DNA from: an uncultured Mesonia sp.
GTDB taxonomy: Bacteria; Bacteroidota; Bacteroidia; Flavobacteriales; Flavobacteriaceae
Length of the DNA: 64,000 bases
Direction: 5' to 3'
Assembly: GCA_947494545.1 (NCBI GenBank)
Contig: CANLVH010000005.1
Location: forward strand, 1 to 64,000
The notes under the pieces were generated by a model. The model ran no database searches. It saw only the letters and a program-made list of their open reading frames with translations, and was not told the origin of the DNA. The number at the start of each line of letters is the position of its first letter. Position 1 is the first letter of the stretch. Positions 35,889-43,403 of the stretch are shown one piece after another. Made by a program: the position numbers and the translations under genes.

Positions 35889-36488
35889 TTACTTACCGGT
35901 TACCACTTTTGGGTATCTAATTATACGACCTCCCAAAGTGTATCCGGTTTCTACTACATCTACAATTTTTCCTTTAAGTTTTTTCTCCGGCGCAGGAATT
36001 TGCGTAACCGCTTCGTGCAAATCGGCATCAAAAGTATCGCCTTTCTTCACATTCATTGGCGTTAAACCTTTGTTTTTCAAAGTTTCGCGCAATTTATTGC
36101 TAATTAGCTCTACGCCTTCTAAAAGTCCTTTTTCTTCAGTTTTACTTATTTCTACCAAAGCTCGGTCAAAATCGTCTAATACCGGCAACATAGCTTCCAT
36201 TACTTCTCTACCGGCGGTTTTAAACAAATCTAAACGCTCTTTGCTGGTACGGCGTTTATAGTTTTCAAATTCGGCAAAAAGACGTAGAAATTTATCTTTT
36301 TCTTTTTCTACTTCCGCTTTAAGCTTTTCTACCTCAGAAACTTGCTTTTCTTCTTTTGAATTTTCTTCTTTTTGGGTAGTTTGTTCTTTCTCACTTTCTA
36401 CCTCATCTATTGCCTCTTCTAAGGTTTCTTCTACCTGGTCTTTTACAGACTCGTTTTCTTTATTTGGATTTGCTTTATTATTACTCAT
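35889..36488 (-). CDS. grpE: Nucleotide exchange factor GrpE
   Basis: A 199-residue DnaK nucleotide exchange factor. A long acidic, Glu/Lys-rich N-terminus (about 1-60) leads into the dimerising coiled coil, the four-helix region (FAEFENYKRRTSKERLDLFKTA, MLPVLDDFDRAL) and the C-terminal beta domain (TFDADLHEAVTQIP, VVETGYTLGGRIIRYPKVVTG). It is the first gene of the grpE-dnaJ operon, with a full promoter upstream that overlaps a tandem AAATGTCA repeat. Confidence 0.95.
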   Translation of the reverse strand: MSNNKANPNKENESVKDQVEETLEEAIDEVESEKEQTTQKEENSKEEKQVSEVEKLKAEVEKEKDKFLRLFAEFENYKRRTSKERLDLFKTAGREVMEAMLPVLDDFDRALVEISKTEEKGLLEGVELISNKLRETLKNKGLTPMNVKKGDTFDADLHEAVTQIPAPEKKLKGKIVDVVETGYTLGGRIIRYPKVVTGK

Positions 36489-36521
36489 AGCTTTTTTGCT
36501 TCAAATTTTCTAATTAGATGG

Positions 36522-36553
36522 CAAATGTATTGCCAATTCTGTTTAAATGTCAA
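36522..36553 (-). promoter_or_regulatory. grpE-dnaJ promoter (-33 TTG, N21, -7 TACATTTG)
   Basis: On the minus strand TTG (36553-36551), a 21-bp spacer and TACATTTG (36529-36522) match the Bacteroidota promoter pattern. The -33 part lies inside a perfect tandem repeat of AAATGTCA at 36545-36560 (plus strand), which could be a heat-shock regulatory site. Confidence 0.6.
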
Positions 36554-36607
36554 AATGTCATTTTTATATTTTAATAATTTTTTAGCAAATCTACGTTACG
36601 GAAAGTT

Positions 36608-36615
36608 TACTTTTG
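36608..36615 (+). promoter_or_regulatory. Putative -7 box of the YceI gene
   Basis: TACTTTTG matches TAnnTTTG and lies 15 bases before the ATG at 36631. It overlaps a TTG that could otherwise be taken as a start codon, which argues for the ATG. Confidence 0.5.
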
Positions 36616-36630
36616 CAAACTAAATTAAAA

Positions 36631-37332
36631 ATGAAAAAATCAAAGACAATGAAAAAAGTATTTTTAAATCTTGCTTTAGTTGCCAGTGTTGCAGTAGGAA
36701 GCGTTGCTTGCCAACAAGATGCTAAAAACAAAACCGAAGCAAAAGAAGCAGAAAAAGCAGCCGAAAAGTCTGAAATGGCAGAAGAGTTTCGCGTTTTAGC
36801 GCCGGAATCAGAAATTAAGTGGGAAGGACTTAAAAAAACCGGAAGCGGCCACAACGGCGAAATAAGTATAGAAAAAGGTACGTTTACCTATGCAGACGGC
36901 GCCATAGAAAGCGGAATGTTTGTAATAAATATGGAAAGTATTGATGTACAGGATTTAGAAGGTGATAAAAAACAAAAGCTTGAAGCCCACCTTAAAGGTA
37001 CTGTAGAAGGTAAAGAAGGAGATTTCTTTAATGTAAAAGAATATCCGCATGCTATTTTTGAAGTTACCGGCGTTGAGACCAACAATAATAAAACGGTTTT
37101 ACTAGGTAACTTAGAGATGAAAGGAGAAACCAAAAACATTGAAGTACCGGTTAAAAACATGGAAAAAAACGGTGATTTTATTGAATTTACTACCGAAGAA
37201 TTTGCAATAGACCGTACTAAATGGGGTGTAAATTACGGCTCAAAATCTGTATTTGACAATCTTGTTGGAGATAACATTATTAACGACGAAATTGGACTTC
37301 AAATTCATATTAAAGCTAAGAAAAATAAATAA
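36631..37332 (+). CDS. YceI-family lipoprotein
   Basis: A 233-residue protein with a lipoprotein signal (second Met, then VFLNLALVASVAVGSVAC with lipobox Cys) and a charged linker. A YceI lipocalin-like barrel follows (SEIKWEGLKKTGSGHNGEISIEKG, MKGETKNIEVPV, FAIDRTKWGVNYGS), which binds polyisoprenoids in relatives. ATGs at 36631 and 36649 are both possible; the second gives the cleaner signal peptide. It is monocistronic. Confidence 0.88.
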   Translation: MKKSKTMKKVFLNLALVASVAVGSVACQQDAKNKTEAKEAEKAAEKSEMAEEFRVLAPESEIKWEGLKKTGSGHNGEISIEKGTFTYADGAIESGMFVINMESIDVQDLEGDKKQKLEAHLKGTVEGKEGDFFNVKEYPHAIFEVTGVETNNNKTVLLGNLEMKGETKNIEVPVKNMEKNGDFIEFTTEEFAIDRTKWGVNYGSKSVFDNLVGDNIINDEIGLQIHIKAKKNK

Positions 37333-37356
37333 TAAATATTTATTATAGTTTTTAAG

Positions 37357-37490
37357 TAGCTGTCTCCATTACGCATATCTAATATTATTTTTGGGCAGTG
37401 TCGAGAAATTTAACCGGTTGAGGTTTAACATTTCTAACGCGCTCTAAATGGTATCTGGAAAGTAATAATTTTGGAGATAGCTATTTTTTT
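37357..37490 (+). ncRNA. Candidate structured RNA or composite terminator
   Basis: TAGCTGTCTCCA (37357-37368) and TGGAGATAGCTA (37472-37483) pair over 12 bp with one G-U and are followed by seven T. Between them lies an inner stem, AGAAAT (37404-37409) with ATTTCT (37430-37435), around AACCGGTT. A TATTTTTG box at 37386-37393 is a perfect TAnnTTTG match. It could be the 3' end and terminator of the YceI transcript or a small RNA of about 90 bases. Confidence 0.35.
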
Positions 37491-38392
37491 TACAGCAAAT
37501 TGTCTAAAGCCGGTTTAAGGTGTGTAAATTGATACATATAACTGGTAGAATCTACTTTTGCATTGCTTACCAATTGGCTAGATAAAACGATTACAGCCAT
37601 CTCTCCCAACAACATTTTTAGTGCAAAAGGCGGTACTTTTGGCAATACAAGTGGTTTGTTTAATTTTGTCGCGATAGCTTTTGTCAACTCTTTATTGGTA
37701 ACCGGGTTTGGTGCTACGCCGTTAAAAACACCGTCCCAATTATTTTTAATAGCGTGTACGAAAATGCCGGCAATGTCTTTAATGTGAATCCACGACTGCC
37801 ATTGTTTACCACGTCCTAAAGGTGCGCCAACATAATTTTCTATCGGTTCTTTTATTTTTTTTAATGCGCCGCCTTTATCAGACAAAACTACGCCAATTCG
37901 TATTTTGGCAACCTCTAAGCCCAATTGCGCAAATTGGTCTACGGCTTTCTCCCATTTGTCTACCACTTCGCCTAAGAAATTATCGGCTATTTCTGGCTCA
38001 TCTTCGTCGTATAGTTTTTGTAGAGAATCTGGATAAATGCCAATGGCACTGGCAGAAACAATTTGGTTTACTTCGTGTTTTTGTTTAGCAAGTAATTGGT
38101 ATAAAGTATTTACGGAGTCTAACCTGCTGTTAATGATGGTTTTTTTATAATCGCTCGTCCAGCGCTCTGAAATACTCGCTCCGGCTAGATTTATAATTTT
38201 ATCTACGCCTTCTAAACATTTTTCATCTATCTCTTTATTAGCAGGATTCCATAAAAAACCTTTATAATTTTCAGAAGTTTCTATTTTATCTGTACTACGT
38301 GTAAGGTAATTGACTTTTATATTCTCTTCTTCACAAAGTTTTATGATTTCCGTGCCAACCAATCCTGTTGCACCCGTAATTAAAACCCTCAT
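37490..38392 (-). CDS. TIGR01777-family SDR epimerase-like protein
   Basis: A 300-residue extended SDR protein of the TIGR01777/YfcH family. It has an N-terminal Rossmann fold VLITGATGLVG, then NLAGASISERWTSDYKK, an LGVVLSDKGGAL-like region (RIGVVLSDKGGALKK) and WIHIKDIAG. It lacks an obvious YxxxK pair at the usual place, as is common in this group. The reaction is unknown. I use the ATG at MRVLITG; an upstream ATG adds 12 residues. Confidence 0.88.
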   Translation of the reverse strand: MRVLITGATGLVGTEIIKLCEEENIKVNYLTRSTDKIETSENYKGFLWNPANKEIDEKCLEGVDKIINLAGASISERWTSDYKKTIINSRLDSVNTLYQLLAKQKHEVNQIVSASAIGIYPDSLQKLYDEDEPEIADNFLGEVVDKWEKAVDQFAQLGLEVAKIRIGVVLSDKGGALKKIKEPIENYVGAPLGRGKQWQSWIHIKDIAGIFVHAIKNNWDGVFNGVAPNPVTNKELTKAIATKLNKPLVLPKVPPFALKMLLGEMAVIVLSSQLVSNAKVDSTSYMYQFTHLKPALDNLL

Positions 38393-38488
38393 CTTTTTTC
38401 CTGTGAAAATAGGTAAATAAATAGGCAAAACCCCTACTTTATTAAAGGTTTAACAGCGTCTTTAGAGTATTTTATCAGTTGTAGAAGA

Positions 38489-39166
38489 CTATAACTTTGT
38501 GGCACGCAACATTTCTCTTTTTCCCGGTGGTCCCGGAATTCTTTCTACCTCAAAACCTACTTTTTGCATTGCGCGTCGGGCACTTCCTTTGGCAGAATAG
38601 GTTACCAGAATTCCATTTTTCCGTAAAGCCTTATACATGATTTTAAAAATATCTTCTTCCCATAATTCGGGTTGTACGCGAGCGCCAAAAGCATCAAAAT
38701 AAATAAGATTATGCAGAGCAGAATCAGTAATATTTTTAAAGAATTTTTGTTGTTTTGTTAAAGCAAAATTGGTTGTAATGTTTTGTTTCTCTTCCCAATT
38801 AGCTCGGTGTATTTTAGAAAAAGAAAGCTCGGCATTCTTATTAGAAAGTTGCTTGGTATAATTTAGTTTTTCTAATTCTACCATTTCTACAGGATAGGCT
38901 TCAACTCCTCTATAGTCTATCTGCAAGTTTTTTTTCTCTGCTACCAAGGTGGTTAACAAGGCATTTAAACCGGTACCAAAACCAATTTCTAAAATAGAGA
39001 TTTCTGTTTGAGTAGGATTTTTCTCTAGAAAATATTCTAAGCCACTTTTTAAAAAAACGTGTCTAGCTTCTTGTATCGCGCCGTGTTTAGAGTGGTATTG
39101 TTCTTCCCATTCGGGCAAATGGATACTGGTAGAACCATCTGCCGTTATAATTATTTTCCGGTCCAA
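38489..39166 (-). CDS. mnmD: tRNA 5-(aminomethyl)-2-thiouridine methyltransferase MnmD
   Basis: A 225-residue stand-alone MnmD, equal to the methyltransferase half of MnmC. It methylates the wobble-uridine modification nm5s2U34 to mnm5s2U. Motifs are the N-terminal HSKHGAIQEARHVFLKSGLEYF, SAM-binding LEIGFGTGLNAL, and the DUF752-type LIYFDAFGARVQPELW with C-terminal PGPPGKREMLRA. It starts with TTG 5 bases after the haem lipoprotein gene, so it is translated from that operon. Confidence 0.93.
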   Translation of the reverse strand: MDRKIIITADGSTSIHLPEWEEQYHSKHGAIQEARHVFLKSGLEYFLEKNPTQTEISILEIGFGTGLNALLTTLVAEKKNLQIDYRGVEAYPVEMVELEKLNYTKQLSNKNAELSFSKIHRANWEEKQNITTNFALTKQQKFFKNITDSALHNLIYFDAFGARVQPELWEEDIFKIMYKALRKNGILVTYSAKGSARRAMQKVGFEVERIPGPPGKREMLRATKL

Positions 39167-39171
39167 AGCAA

Positions 39172-39627
39172 TTACTTTATCAGTAGTTTTTTAATACGGG
39201 TTAGCGGGCCGGTACATTTAGATTCGTGGCAAGTAATGCACGTATTTATGGCATTATTATAATGCTCTTTTGCATTTTCCGGATCTGCAATTATCTTTAA
39301 TTCGTAGGTTTTAAATTCTTCTGCCCACTCCAAATATTTTGCATCCCTATCTTCGGGATTGGTAAAATTGGCAGTAAAAATTTTGTCTATAGCAAACCGA
39401 AGACTGTCCGGCGCATTTCCGGCTTTAATGGTATTTTTCATTTTACTGTGCTCAGCCGCTAAAATTTCCATAAAGGCAGCCATTTCAGACATTTGATACA
39501 TCTCAAAAGCATCTTTTTTATTTTCTTCCTTAACGGAAGTTGTTTCGGCTTCGTTATTACCGGTATTATCTTTACAGGCAAAAAAGCTACCCATAAACAA
39601 AGCAAGTAAAAAGATTTTTCTACGCAT
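39172..39627 (-). CDS. Lipoprotein with C-terminal CxxCH haem site (cytochrome c'-like)
   Basis: A 151-residue lipoprotein (lipobox Cys18, GSFFAC) with a helical body and a single c-type haem motif CITCH at 130-134, close to the C-terminus. That is the position seen in four-helix cytochrome c' proteins. It may bind NO or carry electrons at the periplasmic face. The gene abuts the DUF4920 gene and precedes mnmD. Haem binding is inferred from the motif and topology. Confidence 0.7.
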   Translation of the reverse strand: MRRKIFLLALFMGSFFACKDNTGNNEAETTSVKEENKKDAFEMYQMSEMAAFMEILAAEHSKMKNTIKAGNAPDSLRFAIDKIFTANFTNPEDRDAKYLEWAEEFKTYELKIIADPENAKEHYNNAINTCITCHESKCTGPLTRIKKLLIK

Positions 39628-40149
39628 TTATTTTTCCATTAAAACGCCATCTGCCACAAAAGCATATTCTCGCTTAGGTTTTGTGATAGCCTCTATTTCT
39701 TCTTGGCTTTTTCCGGCATCTTCAGCATAATGTCTTAACTCGTTTACAGATGTTTCGCGTATAAAAGCTTTACCTTTTACAACGGTTTTACGCTCTGCTG
39801 CATTTAAGGGCACAAAAAAACCATAGTCTTTAAAACGCACAAAAGGCTGAATAGAATCGCCTAAATCTAAACTCATCCAGCAACCTTTCTTCTGGCAAAC
39901 TTTCTCTACATTGGCTGCAAACTTTACATTTAAAGTATCTCCTGTTTGTAGGTTTTTAAATTTTTCTTGCATTTCTTGCGCACTTAATGCGTCTTCTGCT
40001 TCTATCTTCTCTCCAAATTGTGCATAATCTACCGTTCTAGTAGCTGCAATTTCTTCTTTTGGATTAGACATCTCTTCATCGGTTTGCTTTTTCTTGTCGG
40101 TACAAGCAAATAACAAAGCGGCACTTAGGAATATCAGAATTAATTTCAT
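39628..40149 (-). CDS. DUF4920 lipoprotein
   Basis: A 173-residue lipoprotein (lipobox Cys16, ALLFAC) with the DUF4920 domain: VEKVCQKKGCWMSLDLGDS...VRFKDYGFFVPL and REYAFVADGVLM. The two cysteines of VCQKKGCW are the conserved feature and could form a disulfide or bind metal. It is the first gene of the operon with the haem lipoprotein and mnmD and diverges from ilvE. The function is unknown. Confidence 0.82.
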   Translation of the reverse strand: MKLILIFLSAALLFACTDKKKQTDEEMSNPKEEIAATRTVDYAQFGEKIEAEDALSAQEMQEKFKNLQTGDTLNVKFAANVEKVCQKKGCWMSLDLGDSIQPFVRFKDYGFFVPLNAAERKTVVKGKAFIRETSVNELRHYAEDAGKSQEEIEAITKPKREYAFVADGVLMEK

Positions 40150-40231
40150 ATTTTCAACCTTATATTTTAAGCCTTAAAATTAAGTATTTTTTAAGAAATT
40201 TCGTAGCTTTTCGGCAATTTTTAAAATTTAA

Positions 40232-40239
40232 TACCTTTG
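40232..40239 (+). promoter_or_regulatory. Putative -7 box of ilvE
   Basis: TACCTTTG matches TAnnTTTG, 19 bases before the ATG of the aminotransferase. Confidence 0.5.
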
Positions 40240-40258
40240 CACAACTAAAATTATACAA

Positions 40259-41332
40259 ATGAACACCAAAAATATAGATTTAGATATTACCAAAGCCGAG
40301 AGCACCCGCTTGCCCGAAGTAGATTTTGATAACCTTACTTTTGGAAAGCACTGCTCTGACCATATGTTTTTATGCGATTATAAAGACGGCGCGTGGCAAA
40401 CTCCTAAAATTATGCCTTACGGTCCTATGCAAATGGAACCTTCTGCCAAAGTATTTCATTATGGGCAAGCCGTTTTTGAAGGTATGAAAGCCTTTAAAGA
40501 CGATAACGAAAAGGTTTGGTTATTTAGACCCGAAGCTAATTTTGAGCGTATAAATATTTCTTCTAAACGTATGGGAATACCAGAGTTTCCGGAAAATTAC
40601 TTTTTTGAAGGTTTGGAAACCTTGTTAAAATTAGATAGTAAATGGGTTAAAAACGGCGACGGTAATTCTCTATACATTAGACCATTTGTAATTGCAACAG
40701 AAAATGGTGTTTCTGCCTCCCCTTCTGATGCTTACCGTTTTATGATTATTTGCTGTCCTGCAAAAGCTTATTATTCTAAGCCGGTAAAAGTTTTGATTGC
40801 TCAAGAATACAGCAGATCTGCAGATGGTGGTGTTGGTTTTGCTAAAGCAGCAGGAAATTATGGCGCGCAGTTTTACCCTACCAACTTGGCTAAAGAAAAA
40901 GGTTACCAACAAGTAATTTGGACAGATGCCAACACGCACGAATATCTGGAAGAAGCCGGTACGATGAACGTGTTTTTTAGAATTGGAGACAAATTAATTA
41001 CCGCTCCTACCAGCGATCGAATTTTAGATGGCGTAACCAGAAAAAGCTTGATAGATATTGCCAAACGCGAAGGTATAAAAGTAGAAGTACGCAGAATAAA
41101 GGTTAACGAAATTATAGAAGCCCATAAAAACGGCGAGTTAAAAGAAATTTTTGGTTCGGGTACGGCGGCTACTATTGCCTATATTTCCGGCTTTGAATAT
41201 GATGGCACTTATTACGATTTACCAAACCTAGAAAAACCCTACAGCACTTATTTAAAAAAGAGCTTGCAAGACATACAATACAACCGCGCCGAAGATACTT
41301 TTGGGTGGACGCGCGAAGTAAAAACAACCTAA
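40259..41332 (+). CDS. ilvE: Branched-chain amino acid aminotransferase
   Basis: A 357-residue fold-type IV PLP enzyme of the BCAT type II group, moving the amino group between branched-chain amino acids and 2-oxoglutarate. Motifs include YGQAVFEGMKAFK, RPFVIATE, the lysine region ...NYGAQFYPTNLAKEKGYQQVIWTD, EEAGTMNVFF, and GSGTAATIAYISG near the C-terminus. It is monocistronic, with a promoter and a terminator hairpin. Confidence 0.95.
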   Translation: MNTKNIDLDITKAESTRLPEVDFDNLTFGKHCSDHMFLCDYKDGAWQTPKIMPYGPMQMEPSAKVFHYGQAVFEGMKAFKDDNEKVWLFRPEANFERINISSKRMGIPEFPENYFFEGLETLLKLDSKWVKNGDGNSLYIRPFVIATENGVSASPSDAYRFMIICCPAKAYYSKPVKVLIAQEYSRSADGGVGFAKAAGNYGAQFYPTNLAKEKGYQQVIWTDANTHEYLEEAGTMNVFFRIGDKLITAPTSDRILDGVTRKSLIDIAKREGIKVEVRRIKVNEIIEAHKNGELKEIFGSGTAATIAYISGFEYDGTYYDLPNLEKPYSTYLKKSLQDIQYNRAEDTFGWTREVKTT

Positions 41333-41359
41333 TATTTTTATTTTTATAAAACGAATTAC

Positions 41360-41416
41360 AAAACCTATCGGGAAAGAAACAAAAGCAATAGCAGGTTTAT
41401 TGTCCCAATAGGTTTT
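41360..41416 (+). terminator. Terminator hairpin of ilvE
   Basis: AAAACCTATCGGGA and TCCCAATAGGTTTT pair around a 29-base loop with one mismatch, and a T-rich run follows. It begins 27 bases after the ilvE stop. Confidence 0.65.
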
Positions 41417-41469
41417 ATATTTTTCAAGCCATTATTTTATTTTTTATCTATTATTAAAATCAACCCCCT

Positions 41470-41655
41470 ATGTTTTCGCAAGGTCAACTTCTTTTTGCAG
41501 CTTTTTTTGTTATTGTTTTTGCTATTGTTATGGTAATTAGTTACCGCAAAGACCTTAATTTGCACAGAAGATACTATAAAGGCAGCCTTTTTATCTTAAT
41601 TGGCTTTTTGCTATTTATTGTAGCTTTATTTATAATTAAAAACTTTACGCATTAA
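41470..41655 (+). CDS. Small two-helix membrane protein
   Basis: A 61-residue hydrophobic protein with two membrane segments (about 6-25 and 38-57) separated by a basic loop (YRKDLNLHRRYYKGS). It is placed 18 bases before the cyclase gene in the same direction. I do not recognise a function; its compact topology and position support a real gene. Confidence 0.6.
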   Translation: MFSQGQLLFAAFFVIVFAIVMVISYRKDLNLHRRYYKGSLFILIGFLLFIVALFIIKNFTH

Positions 41656-41673
41656 TTCTGTATCTTTCGTGTA

Positions 41674-42423
41674 ATGAAAGCAAAGCTTACGCATCAAAAT
41701 AAAGAATTGGAGATAGATTTATCAAAACCTTTAGATATTTCTTTGCCCATAAAAAATCAGAGTAATTTGATAGCTTGGTATCTAGATTCTCCAAAAATAC
41801 AGCCGGTAGAAGAAGATAACTGGGTTGCAAAAGTTAGCGAAGGCGCAAGCATCAATTTTAATACCATTTGGTTTAGTCCGCACGCGCACGGCACGCATAC
41901 TGAATGTGTCGGGCATATTTCCAAAGAATTTTACAGTATAAACCAATGCTTGCAACAATTTTTATTTTTAGCCAAAGTAATTAGCTTAGAGCCGGAAACA
42001 ACAAATGATGATTTTGTTTTCCGTAAAGAAATGCTACAAGAAAAAATAAAACCACAAGAAACCGAGGCACTAATTGTGCGCAGTTTGCCAAATTCTACTC
42101 TTAAAAAGCAAAAAAATCACAACCACAGTAATTGGTCTTACTTTACGGAAGAAGCCGCGCTTTATCTACGTAATTGCGGTATAAAACATCTACTTATAGA
42201 TTTACCATCTGTAGATAAAGAAAAAGATGGCGGTAAGGTTTTGGCGCATAAAGCTTTTTTTAATTACCCGGAAAATCCGCGTTTAGACGCTACTATAACC
42301 GAGTTTACCTATGTTGCTCCCCACATAAAAGATGGCTTTTATATGCTCAATTTACAAATTGCCGCAATAGAAAACGATGCCGCGCCCAGCAAACCAATTT
42401 TATATAAAATAAAAAATCTTTAA
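41674..42423 (+). CDS. Cyclase-family protein (kynurenine formamidase-like)
   Basis: A 249-residue protein of the metal-dependent cyclase/KynB family, with the metal-binding motif HAHGTHTECVGH (HxGTH type) near residue 70 and the later LLIDLPSVDKEKDGGKVLAHKAFF stretch. Relatives hydrolyse N-formylkynurenine. An ACMSD-like gene lies 1 kb downstream, which makes a role in kynurenine/tryptophan breakdown possible, but the specificity cannot be read. It carries two copies of the 10-mer (42019 and 42141). Confidence 0.75.
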   Translation: MKAKLTHQNKELEIDLSKPLDISLPIKNQSNLIAWYLDSPKIQPVEEDNWVAKVSEGASINFNTIWFSPHAHGTHTECVGHISKEFYSINQCLQQFLFLAKVISLEPETTNDDFVFRKEMLQEKIKPQETEALIVRSLPNSTLKKQKNHNHSNWSYFTEEAALYLRNCGIKHLLIDLPSVDKEKDGGKVLAHKAFFNYPENPRLDATITEFTYVAPHIKDGFYMLNLQIAAIENDAAPSKPILYKIKNL

Positions 42424-42435
42424 TACCTTTACGGA

Positions 42436-43077
42436 ATGGAATTATTGTTTATTGGTTTGGCAGTTGGAGCGGTTATAGCGTATTTGCTGTATACCTTTTT
42501 CAACAAGTCTAGAAAGAAAGAAAAAGAGAAACACCAATCTGTTGTTTTGATGGAAAAAATTCGTGCCGTTTGCAAGTTTATTACGGTAGAAGGCGACTTC
42601 TCTGAAATTTACCATTATAAAAACCTAAAAGACAAATGGTTAAACGTATTACTAGGCAGTAAAAAAGCGCTTATTTTAATAGACGCCAAAGCGCACGTGG
42701 GTTTTGATCTTACCAAAGTAAAAATGCAAGCAGATGTAGATAAAAAAACTATTTATCTTACCAATTTTCCGCAACCGGAATTACTTTCTATAGAAACAGA
42801 TTTTAAATATTACGATAAACGCGAAGGTTGGGCTAACCCGTTTACTTCTTCAGATTTAACAGATATTAATAGAGAGGCCAAACAGTATATTGTAGAAAAA
42901 ATACCTAATAGCGGTTTGTTGCAAGAAGCCTCGGGCCAAGCTATGGAAACTATTACGCTAATGCAAAAACTGGTAGAAACTATAAATTGGCAGTTAGATT
43001 ATACTGCTTTAGAGGTAGAAAATGAAGGCATGCAAATTCCTTCAGAAACTTTACGGAAAGAATTAAAAAAGCAGTAA
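42436..43077 (+). CDS. DUF4230 protein
   Basis: A 213-residue protein with an N-terminal membrane anchor (about 2-20) and the DUF4230 pattern (VEGDFSEIYHY, KALILIDAKAHVGFDLTKVK, KTIYLTNFPQPELLSIETDFKYYD). The function is unknown. The first base of the start codon is the last base of a 10-mer CTTTACGGAA, and a second copy lies near the end of the gene (43049). It follows the cyclase gene by 12 bases. Confidence 0.8.
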   Translation: MELLFIGLAVGAVIAYLLYTFFNKSRKKEKEKHQSVVLMEKIRAVCKFITVEGDFSEIYHYKNLKDKWLNVLLGSKKALILIDAKAHVGFDLTKVKMQADVDKKTIYLTNFPQPELLSIETDFKYYDKREGWANPFTSSDLTDINREAKQYIVEKIPNSGLLQEASGQAMETITLMQKLVETINWQLDYTALEVENEGMQIPSETLRKELKKQ

Positions 43078-43403
43078 CAAAGATTTATCTAGTGTTACTG
43101 ATTTTTCTAAAACTGTTTGATTTAAAATTTCCTATTCGGTAGAAAGTTGCTTTCCTCATTTTTACGTTTTAAAATGCATCACGCTTCCCCTACTTCTTGT
43201 CAAGCTCCTAACTATGAATTTTTTTACATTAAAATCTTAAGCGATTGTACCAAAAGTTTGTATTTTAGTTTTTGCGCAAGGGATTGATGCGGTATCCTTT
43301 TTTTGAATAAAAAAAGATATAGCGGAAAGCCCGGTTTTATTTTGCTTTTTCGCAAAATAAAATGCGCCCAAACCCCAAATAGTAAACCGATTAAAACCAT
43401 TTT
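43078..43403. other. Intergenic region with an 11-bp-stem hairpin
   Basis: This 326-bp gap has no gene. TTTTATTTTGC (43335-43345) and GCAAAATAAAA (43352-43362) form a perfect 11-bp stem around TTTTTC, 42 bases before the ACMSD-like gene. No T-run follows, so it may be an operator or leader structure rather than a terminator. Confidence 0.55.

Noticed and set aside
36613..36630. TTG start for the YceI protein
   Set aside because: It overlaps the TACTTTTG promoter box, and the ATGs downstream give a normal lipoprotein signal.
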